From Synaphobranchus kaupii (Eukaryota > Chordata > Actinopteri > Anguilliformes > Synaphobranchidae): DNA of 64,000 nt. The translations under genes and the position numbers were made by a program. Shown one piece after another: positions 34,276-43,517 of this stretch. Where the stretch lies: positions 111,214,407 through 111,278,406 of the forward strand of contig CM056377.1 of assembly GCA_029718625.1 (NCBI GenBank), written 5' to 3'. Below the pieces are notes generated by a model, which was not told the origin of the DNA, ran no database searches, and was given only the letters and a program-made list of their open reading frames with translations. The stretch's first letter is position 1; each line of letters starts with the position of its first letter.

Positions 34276-35964
34276 ACTTCAGGAGTGTCCCTCATGTCCA
34301 ATGATGGACGTTGCTGTGGATAATCCATATTCCGTGGTGCCATCACTTATCAAAATAAGGCTTTTTGTGCTGGTAAATTTGCCAAGATTTTAAAAGTCAT
34401 AATTTTGCATTCAAATGAGTTTAGGTTTCTCTGAGTGTGGAATGGAAATATTATTATGAATGCCCCGTTTTTCTTATTTATTGTCATGAACAAATTAGTC
34501 TCAGGTGAATGATCCATTTTCCCTATACTTTCTAATCATTTGCAAACCTCTCGCAAGATGTTTGGGTGAACATTTGAGGTTGCTGCAAATGGACTGCAAA
34601 TTTCCCATCTGTGTTTCCTTAGATCAATGTCATCTGCATTGAAGAACTTGAAGAAGCCGAGAATTAGAGAGATTTATACAGCTAAATAATTTTTTCATTT
34701 AGCTAGATGACCTGAAGGTGGCATCTGCTCGGGCACAGTGCACACATTACTGCATCACTTGCTTTTTTTCTGCTTGGTTGGGTCGAGGGAAACTGCCCCC
34801 CCCCCCCCCCCCCCCCCCCATCAGACCAGATGTCCTGGGACGTCTCCCATTTGAGTATACATCAAGACCTGCCACATTATTAGGGCTTGAGCCACCAACA
34901 GTAAAAAGTTGCAGAATACAGAGGGTTGACTGCCCATGAATACATTCAGATGTAAAATATATTGTGTGTCTAGGTTTCTTTAATCCTCAGTGTGTTTCAA
35001 AATGCTATTATTCCAAGCAGACCATCCTGTCTGCATTAAAATCTCTGAACATTGTCTGGAAAACACTGCTCACATTCCTGATGGATTGCTTAGCCCTGAT
35101 GCTCTTTTTAAAATGGTAGTGTAAAAGGGTTTGCGCAAATCCATAGCATAGTCTCAGAATATAAGCAGGAAAGTTTTCTTCAGGACAACAAAAACCTCAT
35201 CAGTCTTTGTCTTGCAAATGCATTTGTTTTTCCTAGCTGTGTCTCTAGATTCTCCTCAGGCAGTTGAAAAGAAAATCTGCTCTTTCATATGCCTGTTCAC
35301 AGTGCACACCTCAGAGACAGCTGAAAGTAAACAAATTTTACTCACACCTGAAGCTATCATTATTATGCTGTTTTCATTATTGTGCTGTTTTCCATACCTG
35401 AGAGTCAAGCAAGTTCCTTTAACATTATATCATACTTTTTCATAGATGAGTGAAAGTATGTCGTCAAAATATGATCAGCCTTTTTGTTTATTTATTTATA
35501 AAAGCATTAATTTAGTATGTGGGCATAGTTCGAAATGATTGCTTAGATTTGACTCTATACAGTCCACCGTGCCATTGAATCAGTGCACACATTATTGTGC
35601 GCCATCTGGCTGTGTGATTCTGGAGCTTCATTAAAACTGTTCTTAAAGACTGACTCAGAATCTGCCTCGCAGGCTGTGTGATACCGAACACCCATGCTCC
35701 CCAGTTGGACCTTGACCTCCATTCTCTTTTCTGCACGTCACCTCCTGGGGAAAGTCAAACGAACAGTCAAGATTCATACTCTAAGAGCCATAAAAGCACA
35801 CGACAAACGTTAATGTCCTCTACCTTACTGCTTAGTGCATACAAATGAAATAAACGCATTGGCAGAGGTATCTCCTTTTTGTTCTCAAGTTGTACTTGCC
35901 TCACATTAACCCTCTCCAGTTAAACTGAAGTGAATAACTTCAGACTCCAAACTGTAGCAACAGG
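34276..35964. other. Non-coding, C24 tract
   Basis: No gene was recognised. The C24 tract at 34796-34819 makes a poly-proline frame (34718-34939) that is not a gene. Confidence 0.5.
34796..34819 (+). repeat. Poly-C tract (C24)
   Basis: Twenty-four consecutive C bases, G-rich on the minus strand. Confidence 0.95.
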
Positions 35965-35998
35965 TATGGGGTGCCAAATGTAAAGTAAAACACAACAC

Positions 35999-36606
35999 GT
36001 TTTTCGTGTGTTTTTTTTCTCAGATTTAGCGTAAATGTGGCATTTTCCTGAAGATTTATGCTAAATATGAGTTTTTTTTCTCCATGATTTAACTGACATG
36101 CTAAATAAACCTTTTCGTTGATATTTTCAGATTTAATTGATAAATCTCAAATAAGCATGTCCTAAATATTTAACTTAAATGTTAAATCTGAGATAAGATT
36201 ATAAAAAAAATAAGATTTAGCTTAAATCTTAAATCTTACGTTTTCCAAAAGCAAGATTTAAGATTTAATTTATATATTTATTTTTTACCACAAATCTGTG
36301 TTTAACAGTTAGATATTTAGCAAAAAATAAACATTTATTTATATCTTAAATCTTGGGTTCTAAATTAAATATTTAGCTTATATCTTAAATCTTGGGTTTT
36401 TATAAAAACCAAGATTTAACATTTAAATAAATATTAATTTTATCACAAATCTTGGTTAAAATTTTAAATATTTAGAAAAAAATAAATATTTATTTATATC
36501 TTAAATCTTTTGTTCTAAATTAAACATTTAGCTTATATCTTAAATCTTGCGTTTGTAAATTCAACATTTAGCTAAATCTAAATATTTAGTTTAAATCTTT
36601 TGAAAG
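35999..36606 (+). repeat. Left-arm AT-rich subterminal tandem block
   Basis: Degenerate repeats built on AAGATTTAAGATATAA and AAATAAATATTTATTT words, with units of roughly 100-120 bp. It is the mirror of 39795-40612 but about 200 bp shorter, so unit number has changed between the arms. Confidence 0.8.
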
Positions 36607-37722
36607 ATATACTAATTAGCCCTGCCCCTTGGTGACTGGTATCCAATGGAGGGAGGAGGGGAAATAGCTGGCTTTAGTGCTGGTGGTAATTGAGGGTCTT
36701 CTAGCGAAGTGTGAAACTTGACGTTAATTCCTATATTAATTCCTGTTTGACACACATTATTTACATAGCCTACACACAGATAGCATCTGTTATAATCATG
36801 TAAGATGTCCAGCGAACTAACTAGATAGCATAGGCTACGTTTTGGGCATATTGGCATTTCCTTGACTGATTTCTTATGGTGAAGTTGAATATTGACAGCC
36901 AGCCAAGCCAAATAACAAACTGGAAGCTTGATACAATAGTTGGTTAGTGAGCTTGCTCAATAACCTGTCTGTCGGTAATGTCATAAAATAGCAGAATTCT
37001 TGAAACAAACTCGAAATTTTAAAACTACCGTTAGCACTTAGGTGGCTAGCTAACGTTCATTGAGATAGGCAGCGAATTGATGTTGACAAACAGGGGGCTA
37101 GCAGTCTGACAAGACTGGTTAATATAGTTGCGAGTGTATGGCTAGCAAGGGGTTCGCCTGCTTATGTGTTATCACACATTGACATGGTTACAATTGCGTA
37201 GAAATACAGAGAATACCTAATTCTGCAAACGTTGCGTCTCCGTCAAACTAATATGGGACTCAATTAGTTCCGTATTTCCCCTGAAGTTTCTCAACAGGGG
37301 CACTAGAGGGAATTGGTGGACTTTAAGAGATGCATGCTGAGACAAAAAAAAATCTTGAGAATTCATATCATTTTAACTTTGAAGAACTGTGTATCTCTAC
37401 TTTACAGTCCATGTGTGTCAAATGGTGTAGCCTATTTGAACTGTCACAGTGTACCTAAGCAGGTCACTATAGCCTATTGTCCATCCTTGGTCGAAGTGGC
37501 AGAGGCGTCAAGTGGCCAGTTTAGTCCAGGGACAGAGTGTCGCTCAACTGAAATCACAGAACTGTCATAAACATTCTATTGTCGCTTTACATATAAACGC
37601 ACTCCAGCGATATTCCAGCAACAGTTTAGCTGTCACTCAGGGGACAACGGAGGAAGAAGCATCTTTAATAGGCTACATCTCATTATGTCCGCTGCTTTAC
37701 CCCTTTTTTGTCCGAGGCTGCT

Positions 37723-38620
37723 GAAATAAAGTTTAGCTATAGGCTAAACTAAATGTCTATTCTGAGGGCACTGTATTGTTTGATCGCATCAGAATGCCAC
37801 GGATCAGATAGGCTGTCACTCGTTAAGATGCAGCATACAATTCTCTAGTTAAAAAAATGGATGTGGAGTAGCCTACGTTGCCTAGCCTATTCACTCGCAT
37901 CAGAATGTCACGGATCAGATAGGATATGCGAGTGAAATAGGCTAGGCTACTCCACATCCTTGAACCTCATTTCTTTAACCAATAGAGAATTGTATGCTGC
38001 AACTTTGTGGAATGAGTAGCCTATCTGATCCGTGGCAGATGCGAGTGGCTAGCCCCTAACAAAAATGAACTATAGTAGGCCTATTGCTTTATCTTCTAGA
38101 AAACTATAAGAATATTATAGTTTTTTCACCGACTATAATAATGCTATAAAATTTGTCACTATAGTACAATAGCATCACTATAGTATTTTCACCCCCTATA
38201 ATAATTCTTTAGTATTTATCCCTATAGGACAATAGTATGACTATAGTATGTACGAAAAAACTACAGTAATACTTTAGTATTTGTATAGTATATGCTGTCG
38301 ACATACTATAGTTCAACTATAGTTCAGCCTACTCCACATCCTTGAACCTCATTTCTTTAACTAGAGAGTTGTAGGCTGCTCCCCGAGTACCGTCTTGTAG
38401 CCTAGCTATTTAGGTCCCTAACATATGCCCTCCGTGTTCGCCTACTAAATAAAGTTAGCGATGAGGACTTGCGTCAATGTTGCGGTGTAATTACAAACGT
38501 TTTATTATCTGTTGAACTCGTTCAAAACCCACATAGCCTACAAGTGTATGAAATACATGATATTTCAATCAAAAAAATATAGGCTACTGCCCTTGAAATT
38601 TACATTTAGCCTGACGTTAT
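37723..38620. repeat. Loop region with nested palindromes
   Basis: The spacer between the arms holds a hairpin at 37859-37959 (GGATGTGGAGTAGCCTAC ... GTAGCCTA-type complement CTACTCCACATCC). It also has an overlapping inverted copy of GCCACGGATCAGATAGGCT (37797) as AGCCTATCTGATCCGTGGC (38017). A third copy of the CCTACTCCACATCCTTGAAC text lies at 38328. The loop thus repeats the foldback architecture at a smaller scale. Confidence 0.8.
38068..38325. repeat. CTATAGT-rich AT insert in the loop
   Basis: AACTATAGT at both ends and many ACTATA/TATAGT words in between. It looks like a small palindromic MITE inserted in the loop, splitting the CCTACTCCACATCC text from the upstream palindrome. No clear target duplication was seen. 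Confidence 0.5.
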
Positions 38621-39794
38621 CAGCCTCGGACAAAAAAGGGGTAAAGCAGCGGACATAATGAGATGTAGCCTATTAAAGCTGCTTCTTCCTCCATTGTCCC
38701 CTGAGTGACAGCTAAACTGTCACTGGAATATCGCTGGAGTGCGTATAGGCTACTTTCTTGCGAACGACAACGACCACAGTGTAGGCCTATGTAAAGCGAC
38801 AATAGAATGTTTATAACAGTTCTGTGATTTCAGTCGAGTGACACTCTGCCCCTGGACTAAACTGGCCATTTCGACCACTTCGCTAGAAGACCCTTTTTGC
38901 CATTTCGACCAAGGATGGACAATAGGCTATAGTGGCCTGCTTAGGCACACTGTGAGAGTTCAAATAGGATACACCATTTGACACACATGGGCTGTAAAGT
39001 AGAGATACACAGTTCTTCAAAGTTAAAATTATATGAATTCTCAAGATTTTTTTTTGTCTCAGCATGCATCTCTTAAAGTCCACCAGTGCCCTCTAGTGCC
39101 CCTGTTGAGAAACTTCAGGGGAAATACGGAACAAATTGAGTCCCATATTAGTTTGACGGAGACGCAAGGTTTGCAGAATTAGGTATTCTCTGTATTTCTA
39201 CGGCAATTGTAACCATGTCAATGTGTGATAACACATAAGCAGGCAAACCCCTTGCTAGCCATACACTCACAACTATATTAACCAGTCTTGTCAGACTGCT
39301 AGCCCCCTGTTTGTCAACGTCAATTCGCTGCCTATCTCAATGAACGTTAGCTAACCACTTAAGTGCTAACAGTAGTTTTAATGTTTCGAGTTTGTTTCAA
39401 GAATTCTGCTATTTTATGACATTACCGACAGACAGGTTAGCAAGCTAGCTCACTAACCAACTATTGTATCAAGCTGCCAATTTGTTATTTGGCTTGGCTG
39501 GCTGTCAATATTCAACTTCACCATAGAAATCAGTCAAGGAAACGCCAATATGCCCAAAACGTAGCCTATGCTATCTAGTTAGTTCGCTGGACATCTTACA
39601 TGATTATAACAGATGCTATCTGTGTGTAGGCTATGTAAATAATGTGTGTCAAACAGGAATTAATATAGGAATTAACGTCAAGTTTCACACTTCGCTAGAA
39701 GACCCTCAATTACCCCCATCACTAAAGCCAGCTATTTCCCCTCCTCCCTCCATTGGATACCAGTCACCAAGGGGCGGGGCTAATTAGTATATCT

Positions 39795-40612
39795 TTCAAA
39801 AGATTTAAACTAAAGATTTAGATTTAGCTAAATGTTGAATTTACAAACGCAAGATTTAAGATATAAGCTAAATGTTTAATTTGGAACAAAAGATTTAAGA
39901 TATAAATAAATATTTATTTTTGACTAAATATTTAAATTTTTAACCAAGATTTGTGATAAAATAAATATTAATTTAAATGTTAAATCTTGGTTTTTATAAA
40001 AACGCAAGATTTAAGATATAAGCTAAATATTTAATTTAGAACCAAAGATTTAAGATATAAATAAATATTTATTTTTTTCTAAATATTTAAAATTTTAACC
40101 AAGATTTGTGATAAAATAAATATTTATTTAAATGTTAAATCTTGGTTTTTATAAAAACACAAGATTTAAGATATAAGCTAAATATTTCATTTAGAACCCA
40201 AGATTTATGATATAAATAAATATTTGTTTTTTGCTAAATATTTAACTGTTAAACACAGATTTATGGTAAAAAAATAAATATATAAATTCAATCTTAAATC
40301 TTGCTTTTGGAAAACGTAAGATTTAAGCTAAATCTTATTTTTTTAAATTAAATATTTATATTTGACTAAATATTTGTTTCTGAAACAGAGATTTAAGATA
40401 AAAGCTAAATATATATATATTTTTAAATATTTATTTTTGAAAACTCAGATTTAACATTTAAGTTAAATATTTAGGACATGCTTCTTTGAGATTTATCAAT
40501 TAAATCTGAAAATATCAACTAAAAGGTTTATTTAGCATGTCAGTTAAATCTTGGAAAAAAACTCATATTTAGCATAAATCTTCAGGTAAATGCCACATTT
40601 ATGCTAAATCTG
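39795..40612 (+). repeat. Right-arm AT-rich subterminal tandem block
   Basis: Inverted counterpart of 35999-36606. Repeats of AAGATTTAAGATATAAGCTA and TATAAATAAATATTTATTTT are recognisable at least four times. Expansion here accounts for much of the difference in arm length. Confidence 0.8.
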
Positions 40613-40673
40613 AGAAAAAAACACAGGAAAAACATGTTGTGTTTTACTTTACATTTGGCACCCAATACACAGG

Positions 40674-41276
40674 TCAGTGTTTTAATGATGTCAATCTAAA
40701 TATGTGCACTCTAAGTACACTTAGATGGTTGTTAATAATAACCAATAAAATACTGGATATTTTCAGCGGAGACTGTTATTTTGTACAAATGATGAATCAA
40801 GTCATCTATTCAATGTTGCTCCTCTCTGTCTTTAGTCCACAGCATGTGCAGTGTGATAATTAACCTTTCATCTCTTTATTAAATGTAAGATGCATAATTC
40901 AATATTGATCAATAAAAGAAATTCTCTGTGGATGTAAGCGAACACCTTTCCTTTGATCCATTTCATTCACCAGCCATCCATCCATCACAAACATCTGCTT
41001 GGGTCTCCAATGTAAAGTTACAGAAACATCAAATAGATTAGGATTTCTAACAGATGCCTGACATGGCTAATTATTTCATGAAGAGTTATGCATTTCCTAA
41101 CTTTTTATTCACCCTAGGTTTTTCTTGAGAAAACATACAAAAAAAAGCTAACAGTATTAGTTAGTCCTTTTTTATACTGTACTTACAACTGTAATTGGAC
41201 TTGGCTGTTTAATTTGTTTATAGGCTAAAATAATGACTATTTATTTTAGCCCCCCCCCCCCATTTGCTGCTATATA
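40674..41276. other. Non-coding gap
   Basis: AT-rich, with a C12 run at 41250-41261. Nothing recognised. Confidence 0.45.
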
Positions 41277-41427
41277 TAATTTGCTGCCTCCACTCTCCTG
41301 GGAAGGCTTTCCACTAGATGTTGGAACATTGCCGCATGGATTTGCTTCCATTCAGCCAGAAAATAATTAGTGCGGTGGGGCCCTGATGCAGGCCGATTAG
41401 GCCTGGCTTGCAGTCGGCGTCCCAATT

Positions 41428-41662
41428 GAAGAGTGGTTTTCCAAAACTCACTCAGCCCACTTTTACCAATTTTGATAAAAACAACATTTTTGTTTATTTT
41501 TACATTTTTGCATGAAAAACCAAATTTTTATACTTAAATCCCTAAGAATAATAGGCTAGTGTATAAGAAACTATCTAACCATTTAACAGAAAAAATTATA
41601 CCCACCTTGAAAGATATGGTTTATCAAAACTGGACTTACTGAGGTTTGGAAAAACACTCTTC
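41428..41662. mobile_element. Small foldback MITE, copy A (inside Tc1)
   Basis: Left end GAAGAGTGGTTTTCCAAAAC; right end complement GAAGAGTGTTTTTCCAAACC. The inverted similarity runs on for about 35-40 bp (CTCACT-AG-CCA-TTTT). The interior matches copy B at 13677-13928. It interrupts a Tc1 transposase; the possible target duplication is only 2-3 bp (ATT/GTT or TT). No superfamily can be assigned. Confidence 0.85.
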
Positions 41663-41835
41663 AGTTCATCCCAAAGGTGTTTGATGGGGTTGAGGTCAGG
41701 GCTCTGTGCAGGCCAGTCAAGCTCTTCTACACCAATCTCGACAAACCATATCAACCTCGCTTTCTGCACGGGGGCATTGTCATGCTGAAATAGGAAAGGG
41801 CCTTCCCCAAACTGTTGCCACACATTTGAAAGCAC
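41656..41835 (-). pseudogene. Tc1-like transposase, catalytic fragment
   Basis: The frame reads EGPFLFQHDNAPVQKARLIW, then GVEELDWPAQSPDLNPIKHL and WDELK. The second catalytic Asp is present (QHDNAP). The DDE glutamate, normally NPIEHLW, is lysine here (NPIKHLW). After WDELK the frame reads into the inserted MITE (SVFPNLSKSSFDKPYL), so the real C-terminus is displaced. With no N-terminal half, a mutated catalytic residue and an insertion, it is dead. The codon change ATCGAA to ATCAAA fits CpG decay, assuming the usual family sequence. Confidence 0.8.
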
Positions 41836-41860
41836 AGAATCATATAGAATGCCATTGTGT

Positions 41861-43242
41861 CAGTCATGTGAAAAAGTAAGTACACCCTCAAACGGAAGTC
41901 AGTTTTTTTGACATACGTATCTGGACACAAGTTTATTTTATTTTAATTTCAACCATATTGATTGATTAAGGTAAACTAATTCAACAAATAATGCTAATAA
42001 AGTAGACTTTGGAAAAAGTAAGTACACCCCTACCTTTACTATCAAATATATTGATTAAAACTGATGTCTGGTGCATACAGACAATTAGTGTGGTTTGGAC
42101 CTAACCATTGAGGTGTGTGCTAACATATCATGGCTAGGCCAAAAGAGCTAGCCGGAGCCCTGAGAAAAAAATATTATTTATTCACATGAGACTGGGAGGT
42201 GTTACAAAGCCATTTCAAAGCAGTTTGAAGTACATCATTGAACGGTTCGACGCATCATATCCAAATGGAGAAAATTCCACATCACTGGAAATCTATGCAG
42301 GACAGGCCGTCCCATGAAATTCACCCCAAGAGCTGACTGAAAGATACTTCTAGAAGTCTATAAGAACCCAAGGGTAACATCTAAGGACCTACAGACTTCA
42401 CTTGCCACAGTTAATGTGAAAGTGCATGAGTGAACAATCAGAAAGAGATGGCACAAACTTGGCCTACATGCTAGGATAGGAAGGAAGAAGCCCCTACTCT
42501 CCAAAAAGAATATAAAAGCATGACTGAACTTAACAACATCTGGATAAAGTTCTACTGGGAAGAACTACTGGGAAAATGTACCTCTGGACTGATGAGTCAA
42601 AATTGGAGTTTGCTTTGCTGCCTCAGGGCCTGGTAAACGTACCATAATAGATTCAACCATGAATTCAACTTTATACCAGACCATTCTTGAGGAGAATGTG
42701 AGGCCATCAGTTCAGATGCTGAAGCTAAAAAGGTCCTGGATCCTCCAGGAGAATGATCCTAAACATATAAGCAAATCTACTACAGAATGGTGGATTATGG
42801 AATGGCCAAGTCAAAGTCCAGACCTCAATCCTATGAAAATGTTTTGGGGGGACTTGAAGCAGGCTGTGCATTCAAGGAAGACTCTAACATCACACAATTA
42901 AAGCAGTACTGTAAAGAAGAATGGCTGAAAATTCCTCCCAGTCGATGTAAGAGACTTATAGTCAATTACAAGAAACGCCTAGAAGAGGTTATTGCTATCA
43001 AAGGGGGCAACACCAGTTATTGAAGCCAGGAGTGTACTTATTGTTAACTCACAGCATAATTACACTTCTGTTGATTTCTGATAAATAAATAATTTCAAAG
43101 TAGCATTTCTTTGTGTCCTTTGTTAAATTAGACAACATTTAACAGTAAAAAGCATTGGAATAAGGATTAAATATCCATGTGTCCAAATATGTCTAAAAAG
43201 ACATAACTTATCTGGGGCTGTACTGACTTTTTAACATGACTG
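41861..43242 (+). mobile_element. Tc1-like transposon, nearly full length (1382 bp)
   Basis: Left end CAGTCATGTGAAAAAGTAAG then TACACCC; right end complement CAGTCATGTTAAAAAGTCAG then TACAGCCCC. These are the terminal inverted repeats of one family. TA follows the right end (43243-43244); the left flank has GT instead. The interior has an N-terminal region broken by many stops and a readable C-terminal part. The element abuts another Tc1 on its left, probably having inserted at or next to its TA. Confidence 0.85.
42659..43023 (+). pseudogene. Tc1-like transposase C-terminal part, frameshifted
   Basis: The first frame (42659-42901) reads WILQENDPKHISKSTTEWW, with the second catalytic Asp (ENDPKH), then WPSQSPDLNPMKMFWGDLKQ, where the family glutamate (NPIE) has become lysine. 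A frameshift near 42880 passes to the second frame (42787-43023), which carries LKQYCKEEWLKIPPSRCKRL and ends VIAIKGGNTSY, the ordinary Tc1 C-terminus followed by TGA. The N-terminal half (42128-42650) is readable only in pieces (ARPKELAGALRKK) between stops. Inactive. Confidence 0.8.
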
Positions 43243-43250
43243 TATATACA

Positions 43251-43255
<5 letters not shown>

Positions 43256-43285
<30 letters not shown>
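43256..43285 (+). repeat. (AT)n microsatellite
   Basis: About 15 AT units directly downstream of the Tc1 right end, perhaps grown from its TATATA target. Confidence 0.9.
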
Positions 43286-43286
<1 letters not shown>

Positions 43287-43517
43287 CCATTCAGGGACTA
43301 CTGAGAAATACAGCTAAAGTGCATCATCTCTGCCTTTACACTCACCCACAAGCCAATGATATTTCTCCACGGGAGAGATTTTGTGGCATACTAGCACTGA
43401 TTGAAGGACAGCATCTCTCAAAGATGACAGTGGGAAACCTGTAGGCACGTGGTAGCTAGAAAGGGGGCCTGGATACATAAAACCAATACCCAAGGAACCT
43501 TGGGCAGCACAAGTACC

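Larger units (their letters stand above)
35965..40667. mobile_element. 4.7-kb foldback element with approximately 2-kb inverted arms
   Basis: The sequence from GGGTGCCAAATGTAAAGTAA at 35968 is repeated inverted up to 40663 (TTACTTTACATTTGGCACCC). The arms (35965-37722 and 38621-40667) agree along their whole length, by eye above 90 percent outside AT-rich blocks. Paired landmarks include GACAGAGTGTCGCTCAACTG / CAGTCGAGTGACACTCTGCC and CAACAGGGGCACTAGAGGG / GCCCTCTAGTGCCCCTGTTG. Each arm has an outer AT-rich tandem block and an inner unique-looking block. ACAGG occurs just outside both ends (35960-35964 and 40669-40673), a possible 5-bp target duplication with a 1-base uncertainty. No transposase was recognised. 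I take it as a long-TIR non-autonomous DNA transposon of unknown superfamily; an inverted segmental duplication is the alternative. Confidence 0.85.
41277..41859 (-). mobile_element. Tc1-like transposon fragment split by a MITE
   Basis: The left part (CTGCCTCCACTCTCCTGGGA then AGGCTTTCCAC, and CCTGGCTTGCAGTCGGCGTC) and the right part (TTCATCCCAAAGGTGTTTGA onwards) belong to one minus-strand Tc1 family. They are separated exactly by the MITE at 41428-41662: the usual CCAATTCATCCC is broken into CCAATT and TTCATCCC. Neither terminal repeat of the Tc1 is present. The right edge abuts another Tc1 element at 41861. Confidence 0.85.

Noticed and set aside
34718..34939. Proline-rich small protein
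   Set aside because: Created by the C24 tract; no conserved features around it.
36612..39083. Matching frames in the two foldback arms (for example 37313-37570 and 38883-39083) as a conserved gene pair
   Set aside because: They match because the arms are inverted copies; frames are short, lack domains and end at different points.
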